Below are positions 18,140 to 31,748 of a DNA stretch of 64,000 bases, in pieces. A program made the translations under genes and the position numbers. This DNA is from Tubiluchus corallicola (taxonomy: Eukaryota; Priapulida; Priapulimorpha; Priapulimorphida; Tubiluchidae). The DNA is taken from NCBI GenBank assembly GCA_030141605.1, contig JAQGDQ010000190.1:1-64000 (forward strand), read 5' to 3'. Within the stretch, counting starts at the first letter, position 1. Each line of letters begins with the position of its first letter. The notes under the pieces are model-generated. The model was given only the letters and a program-made list of their open reading frames with translations. It was not told the origin of the DNA and did not search any database.

Positions 18140-21100
18140 GGCATTTGTATATTTGACAAATCTTCTCTATCCAGTGCCACTAATTCACAAGGTAGCCATT
18201 GTTAATGAGAAAGGTGATGTCAAAGGCTGGTTGAAAGTCTGTGTGCAAGTTGTTACAGGTAACACGTTTCTTTTGTTGCACGTATATGAATAAAGAAAAC
18301 TCTGATTTTAGAATTGCCAATATCTACAATAGCCATAATGGGCATATGATGATGATGATGATGTCATGATATCATCTGAGAATAAATGAGGCTAATTTAT
18401 TTGCTTCTCTTTTTTACATTACATTACGTTAAAATTCCAGTTTTCATTGTTTTTTATAAATTACATTCTAGAAGAGGAAGAAAATCCAGATATAGGATCA
18501 GGTGTTCGTCAGTCTGCACGGATTTGCTTTAATAATGGAGAGGTAATGCTGTAATAAGCTTTAGTTGTTGCTGTTTGGAGATGTAGAACTTGCAAAAAAA
18601 AGTTCTGGCATAGCAAGAGCAATGAAGATTGTATATTTAGGGATTCTGTAGTGTGGCAGTTTAATTTGTCTTTATGTTTGTCAGGTGAAGTTTTTCAGTT
18701 AAATTCATTTTGCAACTTTAAATTTGTAAACATATTCAAGTGTCATCGTTAAAGGCCGCAGTCTACATTGCAGGGTAAGCCAACTGTGATTAGCTTATCC
18801 CCATTGAAAAAGTCAACAAGTTCTGAGCCAGAGCTACAACGCATGTCTGGAGATGGGCAGTCGCCAGATGCGGTAATTGCCGAAGATGGTAAGCTTTACT
18901 CTGAAACTTAAACTGTTAGCATTGTACTACCCACTGGATTCTTTTAAGCTTGAAAGAAGATAAGGTGCATGAAAAAGTTAAAGTGCATTATATGATAACA
19001 GTTTGCCTAAAAAGTAATAGTTCTGAAGTGTTCACTGTAATAATCTAAGTCTTTCGAGGTTTGTTTTGCACATATATTCTCGAATTGCATGATGAACTAC
19101 AAATTTTAAACCATATTTTTGCAGTAATTGAACACCAACACATTCTGCAAGAAACACAAGTTGAGGAAGATAAGCAAGGCCTACAAAAAGAACTTCCAGA
19201 TCATTTGCAAATTGGGAAGGATCTGAACTTCCGTGTGACTGTCTTGCAAGCCTATGGTATACCAGTGGAATATGCAGATGTCTTTTGTCAATTTAAGTAA
19301 GTTTACATGTGTTACATTACCAAAGTGTAGCCTATTAAAATAGTTTCATTCCATAAATACGCTTGTTAAAATTGTTGTAAGTGCTTGTGCAAATAATTTA
19401 CATACAACTGTTATTGTCAGGTACATCATAGTCATAAACTATCTGTGTTTTATTACGATAAAATGATAAAATCATATGGTAAATGAAAGAGTTGATGATT
19501 TTTCTGTAGCTTCCTGCACCGCCATGATGAAGCTTTCAGCACAGAACCCCTGAAAAACACTGGAAGAAATCCTCCTTTAGGATTTTATCATGTACAAAAT
19601 GTAAGTGATATTTGCATTAGGTCTACTTACATCAGTTGTTGCAGGTACACAATATTTCACAGAACTTCATCAGTGAAAATTAAACTACAAGAGTAAGAAT
19701 CAATTAGAGTTTTAGATACTATAAGTTCTTTTCAAATGAGAAAAGTCTGAACATACAGATATCTCAATGATAAATTTGAGAATCTACCACATAGATTCTA
19801 ATTCTGTGATTCCTTGTAAGTTTAAAAATTTATTATACTATGTAAATAAATGAATAAACCACGCTTGTTGCAATAAATTTGCATATTTTTTTGTTTAAAT
19901 TTGTTCTTTTTTTTTCTTTTTTTTTTGAAATTATGTCCTCTTCAAAAATATATAGCCAAAAAATGACAATATGCACTGTCTAGATTCAGACATTGATGAT
20001 GCCAATTTCTGAATCTAAATAGTGCATATTGTAATTTTTCACTACACATTCTTGAAAGGACGTAATATCAAAATGCCGAACAAATTTAAACAAAAAAATA
20101 CACCAGATTTAGTGTAACAAGTGTGGTTTATTCATTTATTTACATAGTATAATTCAGTATGAGTGTTGCAGAAGCATTCAAATTAGTAAAGCGTCTGAAG
20201 ATTTATGTTTGAAAATTTGTGTACTTATTGAAGATTGGATGTGTTTACTTAAAACTCACTGTTGTATCACTGAATCGAAATTAGTACCATCATTGGTCGA
20301 TTGTTGTCTTTGAATTATTTAAAATTATTGCAGTTCTTTTATTTTTTTAGATATCAGTAATGGTAACAGAGACGTTTATTGACTACATCAAAACGAAGCC
20401 AATTGTATTTGAAGTATTCGGACACCATCAGCTGCAGCCATCACAAACCAAGCAAAATGAACCACAGAGGTATTTGCACCTGTGCAAATTACCATTTTGT
20501 GTCAATTGTGACACCTAAAGAGTTGCTAATATAAATTTAAACAGTATGAAATAGACGTATTTAAATGTTCTTAAACCTTTTTTAGTTATTCAATGTTCTC
20601 TCTAATAGACTGTATTTTTTTATGACCAATATTATCACCAATATTATGACTAATGTACTAATATAAACCAACTTTACACCTTTACTGTCTCTTGTTTTGT
20701 TAGACGTAGCAGGTTAACATAAGATTTGTTTAGATATGCTAGCTGTAAAATTTTGATGTTTTCGTTACGTTTTTCTGAATTCTAGCTCCCGACAGCCACC
20801 GAAGAAGATGTTTCCTTCTTATGATCTTCCAATTTCGCAACCAGTGCGGACGACGAAAATACCACCGCTAGAACACCTAGCTAACAATAATAGTACAATC
20901 CACTCCAAGTATGACTTACTTGTCTGGTTTGAAATCTGTGAATTGGCTTCCAATGGAGAGTGAGTATACAGTTTCTGCTTTTCAGTATTTTCAGCCAACA
21001 TTTTTACACGCATAACGTTGTAAATGTAAAAACAGATTATTTTACGTTTCTTCAAGCTGAGTTTTGATTTTTTGTTGCAGGTATTTACCAGCTATTGTGG

Positions 21101-24100
21101 AACATACAAAGGATAAAGTAGGTGGTGGTGTATTTTGTTTGCATCATGGCATACAGAGAAGAATTGCTATTTGTCTTGCTCATGAAACTGGGCAGGATCT
21201 AGTTTGGACCGATATCAAAGAGTTAGTTATAGGTACTTAAAAATAATTAATTAAAGTTTTGTTTGAATCTTGAATCTTAGAATATTGTCAAATTACCTTC
21301 AGCTTGCTTGTAATCAATTTGCCAATGAATGTGGTCAGTAGCAGTTTGCGACTTTAACAATGAACTAGGAATATAATCTCAGCAAAGATTTTCTGACAGA
21401 TGACAGCTATACTTAATTTCCTATAACTGTCATGCATATATAGGGTTTATCTTTATAATGTGGATATTTATGTGGTTAATAAACCTTTTTGCAGTTCTGG
21501 CGATTCATTTTGATTATGAAAAAGTCAAAGGTTAACTGTAGTAGGCAGTGCATTTGTGTGCACTTGATAATGCCTGTCAGCTAGAGCTATTGTAACAGTA
21601 ACAGTTTTAGCAGCTAGCTAGAACCTTTCCTAGTTCATTTTTCTTGTTCCCAGGCAAGATCCTGCAAGTAAATCCCTCTACACACAGATTAATGCATAAT
21701 TAAGTAAACTCTGCATAAAAAATGAAGTGGCTGAACTGATGTGGCAGACGGCTTTGCTTTACCCACATGTCACTTGCCGGTTGTAATTGTGACACGTTGC
21801 TGTGGTGCATTTAACCTTTGACCTACAGAAACTGCGCGTGTGCAAAACGGAACTGTGAAAAGGCTTATTGCACTTAGTATCACCATGCACTGACACTAAA
21901 AAAACAACTTTTAGCTATTTACTTCAGATTGTAGTTGTGCATTAATTTCTCTAACCATAATCAATGGCAAAATGATTGCTTTAGCGCAAAAGATGTTTTA
22001 AATGCTGAATGTATTGATAATATAGCTTTTACACATCAGAAATAGAGTATTATATTGTAAGTATAAAAATTCTGGTTGGTGATGTAGTCATCCTATTCCA
22101 ACATTTGTTTTCTTGCATTGGAATTATTTTGCATTTTGCATATTTTAGGTCGGATTAGAAACAAAGCTGCCGTTGATGACTTTGATGACTTTTACGATGT
22201 TTTGTCACTGAATGTTATGTCAGCTGAAACTTTTCAATTACCGGGTGATGAAAGGTACTTTTTTATTTTTGCTGTCATGTAGCATAGGTTACAATTTTAC
22301 GATTTAGTATAAATGTCATTTCTACTTTACAGTTTTGTCTTGCGTCAACATAAATTATAAAAAAGTTGGTAAGTTCAAATGGTGTGAAGTTTTTCAATTG
22401 TTAATGTGGCCGTATATGTAGAGTGGTTGTATGCCTTTGCCATTTGTTCTGTTCTGTACATTTTAATTAACATTTGACCTGTTTTTCATCTGTTACAACA
22501 AATAAAGCCTTACAAATAATATATTTTATATTAATAAATTTGGCTTCCTTCTGACCTTTTTGTGGATAAATGATAGTTTGCAGTTAGTGACAATATTCGT
22601 AATTTTGTTAAGAAAAATACATTTTTAATTTTGCTGTAAAAAGTCATAAAATCTGTGTAATTGTGTAGGACATTTTTCCGATTTGAAGCTGCCTGGGACA
22701 GTTCATTACACAATTCTGCATTACTAAATCGCATAACACCTAGTGGAGAGCATGTGTACATGACGGTCTCAGCTTATTTGCAGGTAATTGTAACCCTAAA
22801 AGTCGATAATTGAGATAGGAAGTGTTTGTGACATATGATTACTCATATTGTTAAATGAGATAGGAAGTGTTTGTGATGTATGATCAGACATATTGCATAG
22901 TGTTGTTTTGCCTACAAAATACATTAAAACACAAATGTATGATACAGATTCTGATCTGTGTCAGTTCTTTCCATAATAGAATCAGATCCTCGAATATTTT
23001 AAATAACTTCGCTAACTAACTAATACACTGACTGTGTTGTATAATTACTAGAATAACTTGACATCCTAAACATACTTCTCAGAGAGTTACTATGTTACCA
23101 TGTGCACAAAAATAGAAAGCAACATCTTGTTTTAATGTAGTATGTAAACTATGATGATTACCTTTAAGGTTTTTCACTAAGACCTCGAAAGCACTATAAG
23201 AACAACAGTGGTGGCTCGTAGCTAAAATTAGTGGAGGCGCTGCTTCAGAAAATTTTTAGCCATTGTTTTAATACTGAGTAAAACATAACAAACATATATA
23301 ATTTTAATGTTATACTTCTATTTGAAGATCAGGTGTTGAACGGCGTATTTTCTTAACTGCAATTTTCTCACCGAGAGACAACTGTGAAAAATCAAGCTGC
23401 TGTAGTTCGCTTACAATCACAGAACTTATTTCTTTAGGATGCAAGGCATTCATTATTAAATAATTTACGTTTTAAGCATACACACTAAGTTTACACTTTA
23501 TTATATCCAAGAATATGACGGTACATGGTAAGCACGTGGTAATTTTTACTGTGATAGAGACAGTACTTTTCTACCTAGCAGCAGATGCTAGCATACAGCG
23601 TGTTATCTCAGATATGTGCGCATAGCCACATACGCACAACAGCCAAACGCCACGTTGCTTGGGCTGTGAAGCAAACAGTACTTCACGTGCTCCTGTTTCG
23701 CACAAGTATAAAAAAAGAACTAAAGAAAAATATTATTATATTGAATATTATTGATAGTAATGAGTGAAAACAGGGGGTGCTTCAGTGAAGAACAATGATT
23801 GCTTTTGCAGATTGAAAATTGTTCCATGCCAGCAGTTATTTCCAAAGACTTATGTGTTTCCGTATATGGCCGTGATGCTCGTACTGCTTCGGCTTCTAGG
23901 TTGGTATAACATTTTTACTATATTAAACTTGCGTGTATGTGTAGTAAATGTCAACCAAATATTGTTATTAATCATTATGAGTGGTTATAATTATGGGATA
24001 ATCTTTCACCATATTGAAATTTCATTTAAATTTGATGAGAACAGTTGATGATTATTCATTAATGATAAAATTCCTGACATTAACTTGTGTTTCTTATTTG

Positions 24101-27100
24101 TTTTTATATGATCTAGATCTCTGAAAAATTTCTTTGGTGCTGGATACAAGGCATTAGATAGTAACAGAGTGACTGGTGTATATGAGTTATCTTTGAGAAA
24201 GGCTACAGAACCAGGTACCGTTATATCGTTTTAAAAACTGTTTATAGTGTAAAGATATTGCTGCTGCTTGATAACTTGTTGTGATACAGCATACACTGGT
24301 AAATGCTTGCCAAATAAGCATTTAAACGATTCACTGCAGCATTTATGAGTTTTTTAGATTTCTTAGAGATGTATTTTGATAATAAAATCAATTTTTTCAT
24401 TACTCAGGTGCACAACGTAGACAACGTCGAGTATTGGATACCAGCTCCACTTATGTGAGAGGAGAGGAAAACTTGAATGGCTGGCGACCTCGTGGTGACA
24501 GCCTTATATGGGTTCACCAGTGGGAGATGGAGAAACTGCATCGCTTAGAAGAAGTGAGTTTGTGGAATTAACCTGCTTAGATGAGTAGAAATGTTTCAAG
24601 AACAAAACTGCTCAATGTTAGTTCTAATTTAAATTGTTTTGTAAATATGAAATGAAATTAAAAATAAAGAAAGTAAGATAAGATGATTCAGAGCAAATAT
24701 AAGTTTACAAAATTTATTTTAATATTTTATTTTGTATTTCACAGTCTCTTTTAAAGACAGGTGACAATGACCCACAATACAGTGTCAAAACATACTGGAA
24801 TTTGTGTGGCTGTTTTTTTAAATTAGATGCTTCTTTTTTAAAAATCAAAAAATGACATAATTGCAAATTCATTGCCTTATAGGTTGGGTACGTTCGGCAC
24901 TTGCTGCTGCTAAAAGACAAATTGGTTGGTACAAGTGATCAGAAAGAGGACAAACATGTTGCTAACATGGTTGCCAAGGCAACTGGTGTACACGCATCAC
25001 CCAGCAAGCGACTGAGCATGGCAGAGGGAGACAAAAAAGTCTGTTGCACAGTAAGAGTGATTAAAATTTTCTAATGTATTTATTTTGTCAATAATGATTA
25101 TTATCATGTTTTTTGCCATCATTTTTTTCCATAATTGTCCTAAAAACTTTAAAAGAAGAGGCCGTTTTGTGTTATTGTTGTGGATGAGGCAACGATAAGC
25201 ATTTTGAAATTCACATGCATTGTTGGGAAACCCAAGATAACAGAAACAGGTTTTAGATTTATTTTGCACATTTGCAAATCAGGACAGGCTTTTTTTAGTT
25301 GATACGTGGCACTAAGCGAGGGTAGCTGTTATTTGTATGTGATAAAAATGTTGGCTTTCTTTTGAATTAAAAAATGCTAGCAGTACTTACTTTACGTTTC
25401 TGCTATATGCATTTCGTTCAGGTTAGATAATTTGTTCATGTTATTTCATAGTTACTGCTTATGTTTTAAAACAAAAATGTTGTTTTGACAGGCTGAGACT
25501 TCAAAGCAAAAAGATGATTCAAACGACAATAGCAAGAAATTGATGAGCAAATGCCTCAAGCTCCTCCAACAAGGTCGTCTTCCGCTAAACCCCATTCCAC
25601 CGACTGGCCCTGCTAGTAAGGTAAATATCTTAACGTAGACTTTTAATGTAAATTTTGACAAATTATGAAATCCGTTCTTTTTCTACTTTCACACAAGAAA
25701 TTATTTCAGGATGGTGAAGGGGATGAAAGTGATAGTTCCCGTGGCTCGTCACGTTCTGAAAGCATGGAGAAAATGTCAATGATATCGACCCCGCCACCTG
25801 GTGTCGGCGAAAAGAATCTAAAAAACATTGTTGATAGTGTGAACAAGACTGTGAAGGCTCCCCTGATACCAGATATTAGTTCTCGGAAACTAACTGTGCC
25901 CGGATTATCACCAAGCACAACAGAGCCAAACATAAAGTATGTTTCATAAACGTGATCACATGCACAAACACTAAAAATTATTTCTGCAAGTCTTTCATTC
26001 ATGCAAAAGATTATTTTAATAATTTGTTGTTTAGACATTATGTTGGTAAAATTGTGTTTTTTAGAGCCATGTCACCATCTGGAAACAAGAAATCTCAATC
26101 ATATGATAATATTCAAGAAGCAGCAAAAGATTCTCCAGAAAAAGCTAAGAAATCCTGTTCTTCAAATTCCCTCAGACAGATCAAGGTAACTGTCTTACAT
26201 GGTAACATTATGATAAGCGCAAAGCCTTTTAAGTATTTGTATATTGCATTATTTTCAAATTGAACACTATAATAAAAGTTGTTTTTTGAATGTGAAGGCT
26301 TGAGGCAGGTTTGTACTATAAATGAGTAAATTATATAAATATAATAAACTTGGATTTACTTTAATTATGGGTCCAAAAAATGAAAAACTAGAATGTATTA
26401 TCCTCTGAAACAGATCTGCTGTTTGTGGATTAAGAGAAAATTTAATAAGCTGGACTCAGTCCTCGTGCCTGCCTACATAATTTTTTCCTCTTTCTTCTGA
26501 AAAATTCACAACTTTTAGCAGATTTTAATATTTCTCTAAGTTCTGTCCATTTGTACTAAATAATAGCTGAAGCCATGTACATACCAGTCATTATGACACT
26601 CATCGATGTAGTTGACTTAACCTCTATTACTAGAATTCATGAATAGTATGATGGTTTCAGATAAGTACTACAGTTCAACTAATGAGGCTGTTGATTTATT
26701 TTATCTTTTCTTTTAAATAATGCAAGTCTTGTTTCAGACAAGTGTTTTTGTCGCTGAGATTGAAGAGGTTCGTATCTCGCCCGTCGTTTCGCGGAAGGGA
26801 TGGTTGAATTTTCTAGAAGAGAAGACCAGTGGTTGGACAAAACGCTGGGTGGTAGTGCGTCGTCCGTACATCTTCTTGTATAACAATGAGAAGGATCCCG
26901 TAGAGCGTGGTTTAATTAACCTAGCTACTGCTCAGGTGGAGTATAGTGAAGATACAGAGGCAATGATACAGGTATATAGTTTGTGATCAGTACCAAGTTT
27001 CGTGCAGCTTGGCACTGACACTAATTACTTTCTTGATGGTTTTTGGTGCAGCATGACACTGATTAGTGGCACCTGTAATCAGAGCAGGGACTAATATCCT

Positions 27101-28249
27101 TAACAGCTAATACTTTTTCTAAGTTTTCTTGATGCTCTTGATGGTTCTTCTTGATCCTTTTTGGTAACTACTCAACAATAATTAGCAGAGGCTTGTGATT
27201 ACACCAATTTAAAAATGGATTTTTTTTTAATGCCTAATTGATAAACTCTTAATATTAATCCCTCTGGCTTCCTCGTTTCACGGACGTTTTGTATAACTTG
27301 GTGTTTAGAGTTACAGGGTTCGAACGAATGCTAATTTTTGCTCATTATTTTTGCAATTTTCAGGTGAGTAACACATTCTCCGTCTGCACAAAGCATCGAG
27401 GTTTCCTGATGCAAACCATCACTGATGAAGAGATGCATGACTGGCTTTATGCCATTAATCCTCTGCTTGCTGGAACCATCAGGTAAGGAATGCATATTAT
27501 TGATTTTTTTTGAGTGGCATATACTGTGTATTAAACAGATTTTTGAGTGACATGTACTGTATATTAAAGATATAAACGTGACTTGATTAATGTTGTACTT
27601 GATTTGCCAATTTGAAGAAAGAATATGCCAGTCAGTGGCATAGCTCATAGAAGAGCAACTGCTGCCTTGAGCACATTTTTCAAAATTGGTACCTTTTCAA
27701 CAATGAAATTTTTACTTTATTTGACCAACCTCTCTCCCGTGTTTTTGTAATGAGCGTGCTTTTATGCAACTCATTTGTCAAGCTTGACTGATTCACTTGT
27801 TTAAAATTAAATTAATTAAATATGTTTTTATTATGTTTTGGGATCTATGAGTTTATTGTAAAACTTTTGTATACTAAATTGTAAATTTTATTCTTATTGT
27901 ACACCAAAATTACACTTTTAGTGTGTTTTAATTTTAAGTACAAAATAACAATAACCTACTTTCTTTAAAACTGTGTCTTTCTCGTGTTTTGATTTTAAAC
28001 ACAATTTTAAAATGTATAATCAATATGTTAAAAATTGTTTGGTACATCTCTGGCTCTCCCTGACTTTAGAACCTGGCTATACCTTTGAAGCCAGTTGCAT
28101 AGAGTGCCATTGTACAAGTATTATAAAAAGTTCACACATTTGCACGGCTTTCACTTTAGTGAACATTTTTTACTGTAATTATTTACAGGTCTAGATTATC
28201 CCGGGACGTGAAACCTGCAGCGGAAAAAATGTGGAACTTGACTGACTAA
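18140..28249 (+). CDS. KIF1: KIF1/UNC-104 kinesin, C-terminal part with PH domain
   Basis: Plus-end microtubule motor of the kinesin-3 family, known to carry synaptic-vesicle precursors and other membrane cargo. Exons: 18140-18258, 18472-18542, 18774-18888, 19125-19296, 19510-19600, 20351-20469, 20786-20959, 21081-21232, 22149-22254, 22669-22783, 23811-23899, 24117-24214, 24408-24553, 24883-25050, 25492-25620, 25710-25936, 26065-26185, 26738-26971, 27364-27482, 28189-28249. All are GT-AG and in phase: 2,626 nt coding about 875 residues. Landmarks: [114 protein letters not shown]. The PH domain ends in [20 protein letters not shown]. The motor and FHA domains are absent from the window, so this is a partial gene. 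Confidence 0.95.
19833..20152. mobile_element. Foldback (palindromic) element in a KIF1 intron
   Basis: A roughly 320-bp near-palindrome: TACTATGTAAATAAATGAAT at the left is mirrored by ATTCATTTATTTACATAGTA at the right, and the arms stay complementary nearly to the centre near 19,990 (GTCTAGATTCAGACATTG region). No ORF. It lies in the intron between 19600 and 20351, and such an arm pair could fold as a hairpin in the pre-mRNA. Confidence 0.85.
21480..21867 (-). mobile_element. MITE, family A copy 2
   Basis: Begins TAAACCTTTTTGCAGTTCTG and ends AACTGTGAAAAGGCTTA, with the family's internal blocks in reverse relative to the copies at 4,953 and 39,847. It lies in the KIF1 intron between 21232 and 22149. 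Confidence 0.8.
23206..23787. mobile_element. hAT-like non-autonomous element with perfect 8-bp TSD
   Basis: Starts CAGTGGTGGCTCGTAG, a hAT-type terminus, and is flanked by AAGAACAA on both sides (23198-23205 and 23788-23795), an 8-bp duplication as expected for hAT. Its body matches the element at 34,402 in opposite orientation (shared TTTTAGCCATTGTTTTAAT-like and TTCAATATAATAAT-like blocks). Its right end stops 23 bp before KIF1 exon 23811-23899, so only TGATTGCTTTTGCAG of the native intron remains beyond the duplication. Confidence 0.85.
26738..27482 (+). CDS. KIF1: KIF1 PH-domain exons
   Basis: Two exons (26738-26971 and 27364-27482) encode the C-terminal pleckstrin homology domain. Blocks: [80 protein letters not shown], then [16 protein letters not shown]. 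In KIF1A/UNC-104 this domain binds phosphoinositides and attaches the motor to vesicles. The match is close across the whole domain. These exons belong to the CDS entry above. Confidence 0.95.
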
Positions 28250-31200
28250 TAACTTCCTATAGCGCTTGGATATGAAATGCTTACAGTCTCTAAGCTTCTA
28301 TGTTGTGTCTTGTAACTATGTCAACCACAGTCTGTTCAACTCTAGCGAAAGTTTTCGAATGACAGAGAGAGAGAGAAAGAAAAGAACGGTTCTTTTGATT
28401 TATTCATAAAGTTGAATTTGTTTTACTCTGAGTTCTGATACACAAAATGCTGTGATATAGCAGAGGAACAAGAATATTTACGGAGGTATATGGCTGGTTC
28501 ATTGCCTCATTAAGTACATTGCATAAATTTTACAAAAACTTAATGAATTTTGGGACAGTTTTTATTATTATTTACAAGTCTAATCATCGACATTGTGTCT
28601 TTGACAGGTATAATTGACAAGTGTAATCAATATGCCTCTACCAATTATGTTATTTCACTGTTTACTTAACCTATTTACTTTTAAGCCTAGGCTAAAATGC
28701 TATGCATTTTAGTTCAAATTGAGAGCTGCCAATATGAAATGATTTTGTGCATTGCACAGTTAATAGAAATCATAAGCGAGTATTACACCAGATTTTCTTT
28801 GTACATTTGTGAAAATATTGATTTTTGTGAATATTCTGCTACTGTTGTTTCACTGCTTAACATTGTCCTGTCTGAAATTGTGCCCCTTTGTACAGTTTGT
28901 GTGTAATTATCATGGCACAAGCAGGGCTTTGTTTTGCCAGTAACAGAACATTGCAGTTGATTTTTTAAACTGTTTATCCAATTATTGTAAATTGTTGTTA
29001 AATTTCATTTACTGGCGTGTGATATTATGTATAAAACTGTATTGTGAGAGCTAAATTTGTGCAAGTGTGGTAATATTGACCAAATGAAAAACATCGATAG
29101 TTCTTAACTTATGTTTGATAGCTGACATTAATTGCGATTTTAAAAGAAAACAGCAAAAAATTATGTAAACTCAAAAAAGCAGATATTTTTTCACATTTGT
29201 CTGCATTGTTTAATATCGAAAATATGATATTGGTGCAAAATTTAACTTTTATTCCTGCCTGTATCCACTTTTTTCCTATACTAACTGTTAATAGGTAGCT
29301 TTGGAATTCACTTATTTTAGATACGTTACTACAGGATTTTTAACACTCCTAGGAAAGTTTGAAAATGCTAACCTCAAGTGTCGAGTCATTACTGTGATAC
29401 AAAAATCATCCTGTCATGCCTTTCTGCTGTTTTCATTATCATTTTACTGTATCGATGTGTTTCACTTGGAACACTTCTTATAATACTCTAGCTTTGTGTG
29501 TATGTGATAACACTTAGCAGCGTAGTGCTTTGCTGCAGCTCGAAGGATCGCATAATAGTTGGTAGTTTGGTATAAAATTGCACAAGCGCTGATTGACCAA
29601 ATCAGAAATTAGGTATTCATATTTGTAAAATTCCATAAAATTACTACTAACTTTTTGTATTTATTTCAGAAACAGAACCACAAAGTACAAAGTCCTGTGG
29701 TAACAGTTTCTTTTTTTCAAAAGAAATACAGTCTAAAATGCCTTGAAAGATTTCAGAATTTGTGGTAAATTCACTACCATAATGAATGATCACATTTATC
29801 ATCTAAGTTTTGTGCATTGACTGCATTTCATACTTACCAAATTACCTGCTACTTGTTTTAAACATTATTTATTTGCAGATGTTTGGCTATTTGAACTACG
29901 TTTGTGAAAGACTTGAACAAATACTTATTGTCATAAAAGAAAAACATAAAACCAGTACCTAGATTTATTTTGTTAATAAAAACAATGCTGACTGAAAAAA
30001 GTAAATTATTAAATTCAATTTAATTTATTATTTTATATTAATGTCTCGTGTTTTTAATGTTAAGATTCATGTTTTCTTGACAGCTGTATTTACTGAAAAA
30101 TTGGTCTAAAATTACTTGCTGCTATGATAAAATTCCATCATATTTGATGTGATAAAACATAAAAAATAATGGTAGAGCAAAAAACCATAAAATGTTGCAA
30201 TTTGCAATCACTAAAGCATATTCTGCCTTGCATAAGCTACTTATAATATCTAGTCATATAAGCTAGTCATTTCCGTATTTTACAGTATATTTAGTACGTG
30301 TGACAACAAATTCACTACAGAAACTAGTCATTTTTAATATTTTTGCGATATTTGTTCTTTTTATGCTAATAATGTTTTATAATATAAGTATATAAGAGAT
30401 TAACGGCGGGGCAGTTCCCATATATGCCGTGCTCTAGCTATTCATGGGAACATTCTCATCTATGCTGTATTCTAGGTAATTGAGGGAGCATTCCCGTTTT
30501 TGTTGTATTTTAGCTAAACTGTGGGAATATTCCTGTCTGTGCCAAGCTGTGGCTAATCGTAGTGAGACTTCTGACTGAAGGCATATTTTGCTTTCACAGG
30601 AATACTTCCATTTTTAATGTATTTCAGTATTGTTTGTTGCAGAAAGCAACCCTTGAGTTTTAAGCAACTGCTTTAACCTATCTTACAACTCAACTGCAGC
30701 TGTTATGCCGAGACTTGAAACCTTTATTTTCAGTTTTACTTTTATTAAAACTTGCCCCGGAAAGTTCCAGCATTTATTCTGGCATCAAAAATTCAATAAG
30801 TTGGTTTTTACTGCAAAAATGACGCAAATAACAAACAAAATTATGTGTTCAAAGTCATTTTCCAGCCTTTTACTGGGCTGTCAGTTTGCTATCTTGCAAA
30901 TGCCATCCATTTGCACCGTTTTGCGCCTATATATTTTTATTTCCGTAACTTCTCTGCTATGTCGTTCGGCAAATCGAAAACAGTTCAGAATATGATTTTA
31001 TCTTCCTGCATAAAATATTTTAGCTTCCTGCACTTGAAATTTGAACTTGAATAAAAACTGATAAAAATCAAACACAGTTTTTTGTCAATGATCAGTAAAA
31101 GACTGAAAATAAGGTCTCAGACTGAGTAAAACTTAATTATCATATTAATTAACAACTTTCTAGTTATTAGCTATTAGTAGCACTACACAGTGCTTTGCCT

Positions 31201-31419
31201 CAACTATGCCGTACCTGTTGTAAATATGCACACAGACTATTGTTCATTACAAATGTAAACAAGCTTTGTTTAGGTAATCATTCGTTTAATCGACAAAATC
31301 GTCGTTTTGGATAAAAAGTGAGTCTTGATGTCGAGGGTTTTGTGATAGTCAGAAGATGATGTTACACTACAAAAATTGAGAAAGTTGTTCTACTGAAAGT
31401 TAGCAACAACTTACAGAAG
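28250..31419. other. KIF1 3' flank and intergenic sequence
   Basis: No exon, RNA gene or mobile element recognised in about 3.2 kb. It should include the KIF1 3' UTR; several weak polyA-like ATTAAA/AATAAA strings occur (for example near 29,983 and 31,050) but none can be chosen. Short open frames look random. Confidence 0.5.
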
Positions 31420-31748
31420 TCATTAATTAATTATGACTGTGATTGCCAGAATTTTTGTAAACCACCGCAGTTTATTTTACCAATTATTACCCATTGTGGG
31501 TCATGAGTTGGAGAAAGGAGACACTGAAAAATCGTGGATTAGTCAGGATCTTAGGCCTGCTGCGTTGTACTGGACTGGTAGAGAGCATGGGAGTACTAAA
31601 CCCAGGTCTTGGGTTCAAATCCCGACTAGTCCACAATTTTTCAGTGTCTCCTTTTTCCAACCCATTACCCGCAATAGGTAATAGATGGTAAAATAAAATG
31701 CAGTGGTTTATAAAAATTCTGGCAATCACAGTCATAATTAATTAATGA
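31420..31748. mobile_element. Foldback element with tRNA-like core
   Basis: Terminal inverted repeats of about 125 bp: TCATTAATTAATTATGACTG at the left and its mirror at the right, staying complementary through GAGACACTGAAAAAT. The centre (about 31,571-31,634) resembles a tRNA: TGGACT pairs with AGTCCA as an acceptor stem, with a T-arm of TTGGG-TTCAAAT-CCCGA and a box B-like GGGTTCAAATCCCGA. The D-arm is too short for a working tRNA. It is probably a SINE-like or MITE-like element; open frames on both strands mirror each other because of the palindrome. Confidence 0.8.

Noticed and set aside
31571-31634. Functional tRNA gene
   Set aside because: The acceptor stem and T-arm are suggestive, but the D-arm is too short and the anticodon stem has a mismatch; called tRNA-like core only.
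31433-31735. Paired open frames starting MTVIARIF on both strands
   Set aside because: They are mirror images caused by the inverted repeats of the foldback element.
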